DNA from: Thermoplasmata archaeon
GTDB taxonomy: Archaea > Thermoplasmatota > Thermoplasmata > Methanomassiliicoccales > Methanomethylophilaceae
Length of the DNA stretch: 34,889 nucleotides
Assembly (NCBI GenBank): GCA_015063195.1
Contig: SUSX01000008.1
Location: 1 to 34,889, forward strand
Direction: 5' to 3'
The translations under genes were made by a program, and so were the position numbers. This document shows, piece by piece, positions 1-10,182 of this stretch. The stretch's first letter is position 1, and every line of letters starts with the position of its first letter. The notes beneath the pieces are model-generated. The model ran no database searches and had not been told where the DNA came from. It saw nothing but the letters and a program-made list of their open reading frames with translations.

Positions 1-81
1 TTTCGGTTCTCCTTCGCCTGCGAAGCTGGCGAAGCATACCGCTGTGGATTTATGCAAATCCATTCCGACTGCTATTCTCAT
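1..81 (-). mobile_element. IS110-family-like transposase, N-terminal fragment (truncated by window edge)
   Basis: Reverse-strand translation from ATG at 81: MRIAVGMDLHKSTAVCFASFAGEGEPK, resembling the N-terminal 'GxDxHK' start of IS110-type DEDD transposases. Only 27 codons are visible. Confidence 0.6.
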
Positions 82-363
82 CCATTCACCATCCGTTCGC
101 CGATACACGGAACGGACAGCATCGGGAGTGACAGCGTAATCTTTTATCTTCGATCACGATATCAGAATCGCTCGTGCGATTCGTTCAATGTATTAGGCAA
201 CATTTGAATGCACGAGCTCAGTTTTTAATTGGGCGGTCTTTTTTAACATCAGTTTTCTGTTAGAGTACGTTATTTCGATTGTTTTCAATTGCTTCACAAT
301 TCCATTAAAAGTCCATACCTCACGGTAAAACTGCAGTGATTTTTACAAAAAGAGTAGGGATGA

Positions 364-1090
364 TTAACCGAGAACTTTCTCAAGAACCTTGGCGCAGAAC
401 ATACCCCAACCGTCACACTGCTTCAGAAGTGAAACAATAATTCCTGAACTCAGTTTTGATTCTCCGCCCTGACGCTCTCCGAATTCGAATTCGAATTCTT
501 TGATTGTTATGTCCTTTGGTACATACTTCATAAGATCGAAGAGAGCTTTGAATCCCTTCATTTGGAAATTATCTCTGTATTTTTCGATGGTTTCTTTAAA
601 CATCTCTGTTTTTCCGCCGAAAAGACCGCTCATGATATCAGATGAAATCTGCTTATCATGCATCTTCAGCGTAAAAGCTGCGAGATAGTGTGCGCCCCAT
701 GAACCTACCCATCTTCCAAAAGATGAGAGATTAGAACGGTCCTTCCTGACACCGATTGTCAGATCCGCACCACTCTCAAGCTGTTCGAACATTCCCTTGA
801 GTGCCGAAGGAGGATGCTGGAAATCAGAATCCATATTGATGAAAAATTCAGTCTCGGTACGCTCAATACCTTCGAAGATACTTGCAGAAAGTCCCCTGTC
901 TTCAGGATCACGGACGATAAGCCTTACCATGGGATCTGATTCCGCCCTGGACAGGACTATCTCCTGAGTCTTGTCCTTGGAATTGTCATCCATGACCAAT
1001 ACGGTGAATGCCGGGTACATCTCTCTGAGAGTATCCACCATTTTTCCGATGTTAGCTTCTTCATTGTAAGTCGGGAGAATAACAGTGCAT
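364..1090 (-). CDS. GT2 family glycosyltransferase (polyprenol-phosphate mannosyl/glucosyltransferase-like), possible 5' frameshift
   Basis: ORF 364..1041 has VLVMDDNSKDKT and DSDFQHPP GT2 motifs. The upstream in-frame sequence encodes CTVILPTYNEEANIGK but has no ATG/GTG/TTG. An ATG at 1090 is one nucleotide out of frame. Confidence 0.75.
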
Positions 1091-1137
1091 CCTGATTCCG
1101 TAAGTATCCCTCTGATTAACCCATAAGGTTAATCGTA

Positions 1138-1146
1138 TTTATACGG
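1138..1146 (-). promoter_or_regulatory. Putative archaeal TATA box for the GT2 gene
   Basis: Minus-strand CCGTATAAATACG, about 25 nt upstream of an expected TSS near 1114. Confidence 0.4.
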
Positions 1147-1205
1147 GGCGCATAGAAAACAGTCAATTTTTTGTAAAAATGATTATAACCATATCTGTTT
1201 AAACA

Positions 1206-2204
1206 CTAACGGATGATTATCTTCTTACCGTATGTAGCATCAATGTTTCCGACATAACCGTAAACGTGACAGTGTTCGGCATCTGTGAAAAATGAACCTG
1301 AATTATCATCGCGTGTATCTCCGGAATCCCAATTCAGAATCTCTGAGGAATAATCGAGACCGGATGCAACAATCTGTGCGATTGATTGTAGTACCCATGC
1401 ATAATACTCTCTGCTGACGGAAAAGTTCATTATCATTCCGTTTCTTGATTCAAATAAAAGAGCTGATGAATAACCGTCAATGAAACTGCCTATTCTAAAA
1501 TAATCGGTTGTTAAGGAGCCGTATTTTATTCCGTAAGTACATTCATTGATGAATACGCCTAGTGCCTCCTGTATTATGGAATCCTGCACATCACCAAAAA
1601 GATACTCGGGGCCATCCCTGAATATAGTATCATCATCTACACCCGTGAAAATTTCTGCAAATCCTTCGATTGTGATGACTGTTGAACTCGTTGCTACGTA
1701 TTTTCCGAAGCATCCGAACATGTTGATTACTGCTCCGCCTGAATCCAACCAATCAACAAGGAAACAATCCTCTGTACCGTTGTAAAGACATTGAGGTATC
1801 TCTGCAGACACAAACATCAATGCGGTTTCATAAGGATTCAGAGATTTGAGTACATCAGGAATGTCAGATGCGGAACATATTCTGAAATCATGCAATTCCC
1901 TGTTCTCAAAGAAAGAATCGAAATAACCCAGTGTATTTTTCTGAATACGATATTCTATCGACGAATAATACCCCTCGTCATAACAGGCGATTATTGTGTT
2001 AATATCATATTTACCATCTGTTTCTATCAGAGCAGTATGAGTTTCCATGCCATAATTCGCATCATATGAGTATTCGATACTATCATCAGAATATTTTGCA
2101 CTGAATTCACAATTGTAGAGGTCTGTGGGAAAATACACCGTGACCATGCCGATTAAAACAATTCCGCAAAGTACTACGAATATCACTTTATCTCGGTTGT
2201 TCAT
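1206..2204 (-). CDS. Hypothetical membrane-anchored protein (N-terminal TM segment)
   Basis: Start moved to the internal ATG (MNNRDKVIFVVLCGIVLIGMVTVYF), preceded by GGAGG on the minus strand (CTATGGAGGCGCTCTTATG). Confidence 0.6.
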   Translation of the reverse strand: MNNRDKVIFVVLCGIVLIGMVTVYFPTDLYNCEFSAKYSDDSIEYSYDANYGMETHTALIETDGKYDINTIIACYDEGYYSSIEYRIQKNTLGYFDSFFENRELHDFRICSASDIPDVLKSLNPYETALMFVSAEIPQCLYNGTEDCFLVDWLDSGGAVINMFGCFGKYVATSSTVITIEGFAEIFTGVDDDTIFRDGPEYLFGDVQDSIIQEALGVFINECTYGIKYGSLTTDYFRIGSFIDGYSSALLFESRNGMIMNFSVSREYYAWVLQSIAQIVASGLDYSSEILNWDSGDTRDDNSGSFFTDAEHCHVYGYVGNIDATYGKKIIIR

Positions 2205-3453
2205 AAGAGCGCCTCCATAGTTCTGAGAATGCCAAAATTGCACAGATGATTCCGCATGACATCTTTATCGGTTCAAAGAAGACATAAAGTACTCCAAACA
2301 AAGAATGTCCTTTGTACACAATCGTGTTGAGGAAATCAAAAGTATAATCGTAATATCCGATTTCACCGAATATGGATATGTTGACTATTGAAAATGATAG
2401 TATCCCCAATAGAGATATGAACAGTATTGCTGCAAATGACTCTTTTGGCAATGCAATAATGACCAATGCCAGTAAAACGAGATAATATTGCGTATTTCCG
2501 GGAAGAATCAACATCACTGATGTAAAAAGAAGTCCGGAAAGACACAGAACAACCTCTCTATTATCCTTTATCTTAGACATTTTATGCATAATTATTACGA
2601 ATATAGCTATGATTGCCGGACTTAGAGGAATGATCAAGTTATATGTGTGGGAGTCTAAATTCCTGATTCTGCCCAATAGCCAATCCATGGATTGTTCAAA
2701 GTCTCCGTTAAGGATTACGGGTAACATAAGGATAACAACAGTTACAATTGCTGACAGAATATATTTTCCAGCATCTTTGAAACTATTATTCTTTCCGTAC
2801 ACATAGATTATTAAACCTAATGCAATGAATGCACCGTACGGTTTCGTCAAAAGACTGATTGCCATAGACGTACCAGATATAACGAAATTTCCCTTCAGTG
2901 CCGCATAGATGGCAATCAGCATGAAAAGAACCTCAATGTTATCAAAACTGACTCTGAATGACGATATTGAAATTGATAATGAACATAAAAGCCACAGTGC
3001 TACGGCCAATACTGCAGTCTTTTCATCCTTGAACAATATGGTGACAATTTTGTAAATGAAATATGCCACCAACATATCCACAGCAATCAAGAATATTTTC
3101 AGAACCATCGTGTATGCTACAGAAGGAACAATCTGCCCCTGTCCTGTTATTCCGGACGGAATCAAAAGATTCGGGTCCACATGACCATAGCTTATGCCAA
3201 GCATGTCACAAAAACCTGTCAGGAAAGACAATATATATCCCCATACAGGAGTATAGAAGTAGCCAAGGACATCATATAAACCATCATTTGCAGTGATATT
3301 TGATGATACCCTTACCCAATAACTCAGATCTGTACAGTACGTCAGTGAGACTGCAATTACCAAACGAACTATCAATCCAACTAGAACTATAGCAATTAAA
3401 ATCCTGGTGAGTTTCGGTAAACTCTTCAAATCTGATAGACGGGACGATTCCAA
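2188..3453 (-). CDS. Multi-TM membrane protein, probable GT-C-type glycosyltransferase
   Basis: 421 aa with about 10 hydrophobic segments; overall look of GT-C/DUF2029-like mannosyltransferases. Overlaps the downstream gene by 17 nt. Confidence 0.55.
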   Translation of the reverse strand: MESSRLSDLKSLPKLTRILIAIVLVGLIVRLVIAVSLTYCTDLSYWVRVSSNITANDGLYDVLGYFYTPVWGYILSFLTGFCDMLGISYGHVDPNLLIPSGITGQGQIVPSVAYTMVLKIFLIAVDMLVAYFIYKIVTILFKDEKTAVLAVALWLLCSLSISISSFRVSFDNIEVLFMLIAIYAALKGNFVISGTSMAISLLTKPYGAFIALGLIIYVYGKNNSFKDAGKYILSAIVTVVILMLPVILNGDFEQSMDWLLGRIRNLDSHTYNLIIPLSPAIIAIFVIIMHKMSKIKDNREVVLCLSGLLFTSVMLILPGNTQYYLVLLALVIIALPKESFAAILFISLLGILSFSIVNISIFGEIGYYDYTFDFLNTIVYKGHSLFGVLYVFFEPIKMSCGIICAILAFSELWRRSYEQPR

Positions 3454-4143
3454 CGATTTATCTAAAAAATGTAAATATAATATCCTTTCACTAATTGGAT
3501 GTATAATCCAATATGTATTATATTATCACCTCTACTGAACAGCAATCTTTTGATGTATGTCGCTTGGTTCCCATCTTATTTTTAATTTAAAATGAGCAAC
3601 ATAAACTAAGATTTATGAACACTTAATTGACGTGCAACGATACACTGAGTGCACATACCTGCAAAGAATCACAGAAAATCATACCTTTCTCCATAAATCA
3701 GTGGTATGACCCTACATACAGGTACAACGAAAGATTTCCATATGTATCAGGCACAGTCATCTCCACTTTCACACTACCATAGTGAAAGAAAAAGAGACTC
3801 AACATCGTTACAAAAAAGACACTATTGCAGCTATGATGAGTTTCTGTTTTTGCGAAAGTGCGCCTACAGGGTTCAACATCGGTTTTACAATACATCTACT
3901 CATTAAATCATTTGTCATATCTTTGTTACCACTGCACTGTGAAGAATCGGGATATGCATCAAAGAGAATGATACTTCAATAAAACAGAACAGAATAAGAC
4001 GTACTATGAGGACTGAACATATTGGTTTACAACATTCTCAAAGATTACAGATCCTAAAGGAGATGTCTCCGAGTCCAAGCTCATCTGAAATAGCAATTAG
4101 TCTTTTATTGTATGGAAACAATCGCCTCACGAAAGGTGACAAG

Positions 4144-4506
4144 ATGCACGTAATCTCACTTATCGTGAAGAACGAATTCGGCGTTATGCAAAGAGTTATG
4201 GGGGAATTTACCCGCAATAAAATCAACGTCGAAACCATCGTCGTCGGAAAATGCGAACAACCAGGCAAATCCAGAATCGTACTTTCCGTGAACGACAAAG
4301 ATCAAGCATCAATGGCAGTCATCAGACTTCAGAAACTCCAGGATGTATATGCTGCTCAGCTTGTAGAGGCCAGCGGACAGTCTGCATACGCACTCATTTC
4401 CACATCTGACGGAAATGTAGGGGTTGTCGGAGAATCCATGCAGGTAGAGGAGCTCATAGAACGCTGTAATCCGGAGAAATATGTCAAAGCACTCAATGCG
4501 CTTTGA
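4144..4506 (+). CDS. ACT domain protein, acetolactate synthase small subunit-like
   Basis: MHVISLIVKNEFGVMQRVMGEFTRNKINVETIVVGK is IlvH/IlvN-like. RBS-like GAAAGGTGAC sits just before ATG 4144, so the longer ORF start at 4006 is not favoured. Confidence 0.7.
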   Translation: MHVISLIVKNEFGVMQRVMGEFTRNKINVETIVVGKCEQPGKSRIVLSVNDKDQASMAVIRLQKLQDVYAAQLVEASGQSAYALISTSDGNVGVVGESMQVEELIERCNPEKYVKALNAL

Positions 4507-4511
4507 TATGA

Positions 4512-5930
4512 TTATTCTTCAAATTTCAAAAACGGACCGTGTCCCGGACAGACAAGATATCCCTTGAAGTTAGACAGTATATGTTTCAGGCATATCTTAG
4601 CCTTCGCTGAATCAGTATTGACGCTTTGCATGAGATACGGTGCTAAACTATTGAACTCAGCCTGTTCTTTTGAAAAGCCGGAAGCATTGACATAATCATC
4701 TCCGGTAAACACAATATCCAGATCATCACAGACCAGTAATGTGTCCCCTTTGACGTGCCCTCCGTTTCCTTCCAATATCTTAAAAGAATAGCCGGCAAAT
4801 TCAAAACTTCCAGCATTAGAATATAATTCATCGGATTCTTTTCTGCCGATGATTTCAAGATTCTTAGTACCCGGAGGAATATAACCGGCTATCAGCAGAC
4901 TGAGACGGTAGTAAGGTGCATGTATAGGATTCAGCTCCCTGTATCTCAGGCCCCCTTCCTCTTCGACCTTGAAATCATCATAAATCGACCCTGTTACCAA
5001 TATCCGATCGAAATATGGCATCAGACCGACATGATCCACATCGGAGTGTGTAAGATAGAGCAATCTGCTTTTGGTATAGAATCCGTCTATTTTTTCAGCA
5101 AAGAAATCCATGATATTCTGCGCATAACAATGGAATGCACCATCCACAAACAGAAGTGAATCATCTGATTCCAGAACATATACGGTACTTCCACAAGGAG
5201 GTTCCATCATGTGTAATTTTAAATTACCCAGATATTCAGCACGATAGACAGGGTTGAAGTTTTCACCCGTATTTTTTCTGACGAAGGAAGCGAACTTTCG
5301 GACATAATCAAAAGTTGTGAATGGGAGTTCACCCTTGTCCTCGAGGATCTGCATAATCTTGTTTGAATTGATGATCATTTCTTTTGATCCTTCGTTATCA
5401 AGTGACAGGAGCTCTTTCATATCAGATGAAAACGAAAGATAGAACACTGTATTGTCCAGAACTTTATCGGTTATATCATAATCCAGTATCGTCACTTCAT
5501 ACAACTGAGCTATACGGTCCAGAACCGCCTTTGTTATCTTCGGATTATCGATATGGATCCCCATCTTGAAATGTTGAAACTCCGTACCGTTGTCCTGTGC
5601 ATTCATGTATGAAATATTAACTTCATAGTGTGCCAGTACTTCCAGAACAGGAATGACTGCTCCTGCCTTGTCAGGAATCTTTAGGCTAAGAAGCAACACA
5701 TTATCATCACGATCCTCAGTCAAAAAACCCAAAAGACTGAGTTCCTCCGTGATACTTTCAAACACAGAATCATCATCAGCGGAAACATCCAGGAACATCG
5801 TATTGCTGTCAACGGATTTGTTATAACTGGTACGTACAATATTGCCACCATTGGCACTGATCACTTTGGCTGCACGGAGAAAACTTCCTGCCTTGTCCTC
5901 GACATTGGTGACGTATGTACGCCTCATCAA
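4512..5930 (-). CDS. Tandem ACT domains fused to metallo-beta-lactamase-fold hydrolase
   Basis: N-terminal ACT-like repeats (VEDKAGSFLRAAKVISANGGNI; IPDKAGAVIPVLEVLAHYEVNI). C-terminal MBL motifs LTHSDVDHVG, GGHVKGDT, FTGDDYV, CPGHGP. Confidence 0.75.
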   Translation of the reverse strand: MMRRTYVTNVEDKAGSFLRAAKVISANGGNIVRTSYNKSVDSNTMFLDVSADDDSVFESITEELSLLGFLTEDRDDNVLLLSLKIPDKAGAVIPVLEVLAHYEVNISYMNAQDNGTEFQHFKMGIHIDNPKITKAVLDRIAQLYEVTILDYDITDKVLDNTVFYLSFSSDMKELLSLDNEGSKEMIINSNKIMQILEDKGELPFTTFDYVRKFASFVRKNTGENFNPVYRAEYLGNLKLHMMEPPCGSTVYVLESDDSLLFVDGAFHCYAQNIMDFFAEKIDGFYTKSRLLYLTHSDVDHVGLMPYFDRILVTGSIYDDFKVEEEGGLRYRELNPIHAPYYRLSLLIAGYIPPGTKNLEIIGRKESDELYSNAGSFEFAGYSFKILEGNGGHVKGDTLLVCDDLDIVFTGDDYVNASGFSKEQAEFNSLAPYLMQSVNTDSAKAKICLKHILSNFKGYLVCPGHGPFLKFEE

Positions 5931-6031
5931 ACCTCAATCAAACAAGAACAATAAAAACTGAACGTTCAAAAACTAGGAATAGTGATAGATGATGCAAGCA
6001 CCATCATATCAGAATAAACGAAATGGTTTGA

Positions 6032-6334
6032 TCAGCTCTTCATCACTGCAACAAGGAAAATACCTACTGCAACGATTGCACCTACAATGATTGCAACCAA
6101 ATTGATCAATGAATCGATAACAAGATCAAGAGCATAAATGTCCTTGAACATCTCAATGTCACTGAATCCGACGAGGTATGCCCATACTCCGCCAACGATG
6201 AGACCCACTAAGAGCAGGACAATTCCCATCTTTCTGCTTTTACCTGTTCCGAAATATGCAGTGAATAATCCTGCAAGTAACATGATGAAAGCGAATGCGA
6301 AGACTGCGATTGTCAAAAATGACATTAACTCCAT
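6032..6334 (-). CDS. Small hypothetical membrane protein (about 3 TM)
   Basis: 100-aa hydrophobic ORF. Confidence 0.5.
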   Translation of the reverse strand: MELMSFLTIAVFAFAFIMLLAGLFTAYFGTGKSRKMGIVLLLVGLIVGGVWAYLVGFSDIEMFKDIYALDLVIDSLINLVAIIVGAIVAVGIFLVAVMKS

Positions 6335-6490
6335 TCTTCCAACTCCTTGGTTTCGAAAAACCTCTATGCCACGTAGAGTAGGACTGATGTATATACTTCA
6401 CTATTGTATATTTGGTTTAATCACCATATTGCCTAATAGCTGATATTCCAAAGACCCATATATGTCGATGTCATCTTACTCCTGATACGG

Positions 6491-7510
6491 ATGTACAGAG
6501 GAGTAAAACAGGCAGTTCTCATGGTCGGGGGAAAAGGTACCCGTCTCAGACCATTGACACTGACAAGACCGAAACCCATTCTTTCTGTGACAGACAAACC
6601 CTGTCTGGGATATCTGATTGACTCAATGGTTAAAGGCGGAATCGAAGAGATTATACTTGCATGCGGATACAAATCCGAACTACTGGTAAATGCCATCGGA
6701 GATGGTTCCGACAGGGGCGTGAAAATCAGATACTCTTTTGAAGAAGAACCTATGGGGACGGGCGGAGCAATCAAACTCCTCGAAGATGAATTAGATGACG
6801 TTTTTGTTGCGGTTAACGGAGATGTATTCGCTGACTTTGATCTGAGGGGTGAAATCGACACTCATATCGAAAATAACGCTGACATCACCCTTGCACTCAC
6901 ACCTGTGGACAATCCGTGGGAATTCGGTACAGCGTGTCAGGATGATTCAGGAAGAATTGTGGAATTCAGAGAGAAACCAAAACCTGAAGATGTTATCTCC
7001 AATCTTATCAATGCAGGCGTGTACATCGTAAAGAAGGAAATGATCGGATTCATACCCAAGGGGGAAATGTACGACTTCTCCAAAGATTTGGTCCCCAAGA
7101 AAACTGCTGAAGGCTATAGAATCTGGGGACATACACTCGAAGGCATCTGGATGGATGTGGGCCGTAAGAACGACCTTATACGTTCCAATCTGGTGGTTGC
7201 TGCCAGAGATAATATACAGGCCGGAGAGATTAAGAATTCGGAAACAAAGGGCATACTCTATTCACATGCAACATCATCCATAGAATCGTCAATAATCCAT
7301 GATGCCTCGATTATGTCCGAATGTAAGGTCATAGAATCAGAGATTATCAACTCCGTAATTATGCCTGGAGCACAGATAATCAATTCCAGAATTGAAAATT
7401 CAGTAATCGGATACGGCGCCGTTGTTGATGATTCAAAAGTAATCGAATCTATGATTGGCGACGATGAAATACTGAAGAGTACAGAAATCAAAGATTTCGG
7501 CGGAGAATAA
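6491..7510 (+). CDS. Sugar-1-phosphate nucleotidyltransferase with C-terminal hexapeptide/beta-helix segment
   Basis: QAVLMVGGKGTRLRPLTLTRPKPILSV signature, then a repetitive C-terminus IESSIIHDASIMSECKVIESEIINSVIMPGAQIINSRIENSVIGYGAVV. Confidence 0.85.
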   Translation: MYRGVKQAVLMVGGKGTRLRPLTLTRPKPILSVTDKPCLGYLIDSMVKGGIEEIILACGYKSELLVNAIGDGSDRGVKIRYSFEEEPMGTGGAIKLLEDELDDVFVAVNGDVFADFDLRGEIDTHIENNADITLALTPVDNPWEFGTACQDDSGRIVEFREKPKPEDVISNLINAGVYIVKKEMIGFIPKGEMYDFSKDLVPKKTAEGYRIWGHTLEGIWMDVGRKNDLIRSNLVVAARDNIQAGEIKNSETKGILYSHATSSIESSIIHDASIMSECKVIESEIINSVIMPGAQIINSRIENSVIGYGAVVDDSKVIESMIGDDEILKSTEIKDFGGE

Positions 7511-7557
7511 CCTGAATCATTCTATATCTGATAGAACATTACAATCGAGGTAAGACT

Positions 7558-8043
7558 ATGATAGGCATGGACACGATATTTGACGCTTTGATGCTCATCA
7601 CCCTTCTTCTGATAATCCTGTCCATCCCGTCTATTGTTCTTTCTTTCATGAGTGCTTCCAAAGCTCTGAAGAAATACGTTGCTCTTAGAACACTAAAAGT
7701 CTCTGAGGATTCCGATGTTCCTGCCCATATCCTTAACGAATGGAAAGCTGTGAAAAGCAACATGTCCTATGCAGCCCTCATTACAGAAGAAATTGAGAGA
7801 CTCAATGCACTCAGGCCGTCACTGTTCCAGGCAGAAATTGGAATATTCCTCATCATTATCATGGCATTCTATCCCGGTTATGAATCTGACGTGTTTGTGT
7901 TGATGATGGTTTTATTAGCCATTGCTGTCGTAGCAGTAACCTACGGATACTTCAACATGAAACGTTATAAGAATGAGTATCTCTCAGTTCTTAAGGAAAT
8001 AACAGGTGACGGGACCAATTCCAAAGATAATATGTACGGATAG
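7558..8043 (+). CDS. Hypothetical membrane protein
   Basis: 161 aa with N-terminal TM and C-terminal TM pair; no recognised family. Confidence 0.5.
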   Translation: MIGMDTIFDALMLITLLLIILSIPSIVLSFMSASKALKKYVALRTLKVSEDSDVPAHILNEWKAVKSNMSYAALITEEIERLNALRPSLFQAEIGIFLIIIMAFYPGYESDVFVLMMVLLAIAVVAVTYGYFNMKRYKNEYLSVLKEITGDGTNSKDNMYG

Positions 8044-8086
8044 GACTTGGCAAATCATTATAGCATAGTATTCGATTTTCCGCCAC

Positions 8087-8569
8087 ATGACTATTGTAAC
8101 ACTTCATACAAACATGGGAGACATAGCCATCAAAATGTACGATGACATGCCCATCACTGCAGGAAACTTTGTAAAACTTGCAAAAGAAGGATTCTACAAC
8201 GGACTCACATTCCACAGGGTTATCGCAGACTTCATGATTCAGGGAGGATGCCCCGAAGGTACAGGATGCGGCGGACCCGGATACTCAATCAAAGATGAAT
8301 TCGTCCCCGGACACTCAAATGTCAGAGGAACAATCTCAATGGCAAATGCAGGACCTAACACAGGCGGTAGCCAGTTCTTCATCAACACAGTCGATAATGA
8401 CTACCTTGACTGGGACAATAAGAGGACACCTTACGCACACCCCGTCTTCGGAGAAGTCGTTGACGAGGCAAGCATGATGGTTGTCGATAAGATCGGTAAC
8501 TGCAAGACAGGAAGGAACGACAAGCCCCTTACTCCTGTTGTCATCGAATCCGTTGACGTTACAGAATAA
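8087..8569 (+). CDS. Peptidyl-prolyl cis-trans isomerase (cyclophilin type)
   Basis: [34 protein letters not shown] and GGSQFFI motifs. Confidence 0.95.
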   Translation: MTIVTLHTNMGDIAIKMYDDMPITAGNFVKLAKEGFYNGLTFHRVIADFMIQGGCPEGTGCGGPGYSIKDEFVPGHSNVRGTISMANAGPNTGGSQFFINTVDNDYLDWDNKRTPYAHPVFGEVVDEASMMVVDKIGNCKTGRNDKPLTPVVIESVDVTE

Positions 8570-8571
8570 AC

Positions 8572-8937
8572 TCACTTGAGGGGTCTCCCCTCAACTATCA
8601 AATGTGTTCCCGACCTGAGATAAATCAGCGGGACACCTTGTTTTCTTAATTTTCCTCTTAGCGCCTTATCATTTGTAAGAACATATGCATTCTTCATGAT
8701 TGCCAATTCTATTACTGAAGCATCGCCTGACGCCTCCGTAGGAATGATGTCGTATCTTCTGGCAAGATCGAGCGCAGCTTTGGCAAATTTATGATCCAAA
8801 TGCTTAAGTTCTCCGATAAGTGGTCCAGGCACTAAGAACTGCACATCCCCCAAGACTTCACGTACTGCATAGTCAAGATTGATGCGCAGTTCAAAAGGCA
8901 TTAGTAAAGCGTTTGTGTCGAGAACGACTTTCTGCAT
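8572..8937 (-). CDS. PIN-domain nuclease (FCF1/VapC-like)
   Basis: MQKVVLDTNALLMPF with D...E...D pattern ending VLTNDKALRGKLRKQGVPLIYLR. Next to aIF2-gamma. Confidence 0.8.
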   Translation of the reverse strand: MQKVVLDTNALLMPFELRINLDYAVREVLGDVQFLVPGPLIGELKHLDHKFAKAALDLARRYDIIPTEASGDASVIELAIMKNAYVLTNDKALRGKLRKQGVPLIYLRSGTHLIVEGRPLK

Positions 8938-8942
8938 AAGAC

Positions 8943-10178
8943 TTACTCGATGATACCGTATCCGATAAGTCTCCATTTATTGGAGATTCTTCTGGATATT
9001 GCAACCCTCTGTCCTTTGACAATACAGACCGGAATCTTGAGGACAACCTGGATGCTGCCTCCCTTTCCGTTCTTCACGATACCGATGGTTGTTGCGGTAC
9101 CGATGCTGAGCATCAAAGGTTCATTGGATTTGATCTCATCAACCTTAAGATCGGATGAAGAACCGACGACACGGTCCAACAACACAGTCTTCATTGAGAA
9201 ATCGTGAGCAACCTCAGGAAGGTTTCCGGGAATACCGACCATCCTTCCGGTAAGTCCGTCTGACTTTGTGATCGAGGGATCGAGTGATGTTCCGATTGAG
9301 ATAAGTCCTCCGGGACTTACCTTCTTAACACTCTTTCCTCCGGCGAAGAGTGATGTTACTTTTGTTGTAACTCTCTGCCAGACTGCCTTTCCTCCGACTT
9401 CGGTCTTGATTCCAGGCACGATTTCGATTTCATCTCCGACAGACAGTGTTCCCTGAATGAGTGAACCTCCAAGGACTCCTCCCTTCAACTCCTTAGGCGT
9501 TGTACCGGGGGAGTTGATATCGAAAGAACGTGCAACATGCATGAGTGCGGGAGAATCTACATCCCTCTCTGTGTTCTGCACAATCTCTGTCTCGATGGTC
9601 TCGATCAATTTGTCAATATTTACACCGCTGTTTGCGGAAATGGGTACGATGGGTGCATTTTCAGCAATCGTTCCCTTGACGAACTCTTTGATCTGCTTGT
9701 AATTCTCAACTGCCTGTTCCCTTGTAACGATATCGATCTTGTTCTGAACAATAATGATCTTCTCGATACCTACAATTGACAGTGCCATGAGGTGCTCCTT
9801 TGTCTGAGGCTGGGGACACTTCTCGTTTGCTGCAACGAGAAGGATAGCCCCATCCATAAGAGCTGCACCTGAGAGCATTGTTGCCATGAGAGTCTCGTGA
9901 CCGGGAGCATCTACAAATGATACTGCCCTGAGGAACTCTGTCTCGGCACCGCATTTGGGACACTTAGGCTGTGTGCTGTATGCAGCTGCGCCCTCACAAT
10001 CGGGACACTTATAGAAAGCAACGTCGGCATATCCAAGTCTGATGGAGATACCTCTCTTGACTTCCTCTGAGTGACGGTCTGCCCACTCTCCACTGAGAGC
10101 TTTGGTCAATGTTGTTTTACCATGATCGACATGACCGATCATCCCGATGTTGAACTCGGGCTGCTTAGGTACCTTCAT
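8943..10178 (-). CDS. Translation initiation factor aIF2 subunit gamma
   Basis: [18 protein letters not shown], zinc knuckle [27 protein letters not shown]. Confidence 0.97.
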   Translation of the reverse strand: MKVPKQPEFNIGMIGHVDHGKTTLTKALSGEWADRHSEEVKRGISIRLGYADVAFYKCPDCEGAAAYSTQPKCPKCGAETEFLRAVSFVDAPGHETLMATMLSGAALMDGAILLVAANEKCPQPQTKEHLMALSIVGIEKIIIVQNKIDIVTREQAVENYKQIKEFVKGTIAENAPIVPISANSGVNIDKLIETIETEIVQNTERDVDSPALMHVARSFDINSPGTTPKELKGGVLGGSLIQGTLSVGDEIEIVPGIKTEVGGKAVWQRVTTKVTSLFAGGKSVKKVSPGGLISIGTSLDPSITKSDGLTGRMVGIPGNLPEVAHDFSMKTVLLDRVVGSSSDLKVDEIKSNEPLMLSIGTATTIGIVKNGKGGSIQVVLKIPVCIVKGQRVAISRRISNKWRLIGYGIIE

Positions 10179-10182
10179 CGGA

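Noticed and set aside
3698-3906. Small ORFs in the 3.5-4.1 kb gap (3698..3895 minus, 3706..3906 plus, 3782..3982 plus)
   Set aside because: They overlap each other on both strands, have no clear RBS or domain and an atypical composition; not called as genes.
5959-5968. TGAACGTTCA palindrome upstream of the ACT-MBL gene
   Set aside because: Only 10 bp; too short to separate from chance without comparative data.
6491-7510. Assignment as HddC (heptose-1-P guanylyltransferase)
   Set aside because: It carries a C-terminal beta-helix-like extension and is 8 kb from the heptose genes; substrate cannot be inferred, so left generic.
8041-8043. In-frame TAG as pyrrolysine readthrough (expected if this is a Methanomassiliicoccales methanogen)
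   Set aside because: Sequence after the TAG of ORF 7558..8043 does not extend into a conserved domain and runs into the cyclophilin gene in another frame; no methylamine methyltransferase genes seen.
9706-9963. Overlapping short ORFs (60-110 aa) on the opposite strand or alternate frames of conserved genes, for example within aIF2-gamma, aIF5B, PepM and malic enzyme
   Set aside because: They lie inside strongly conserved coding sequences, show low-complexity composition and have no recognisable domains; treated as spurious.
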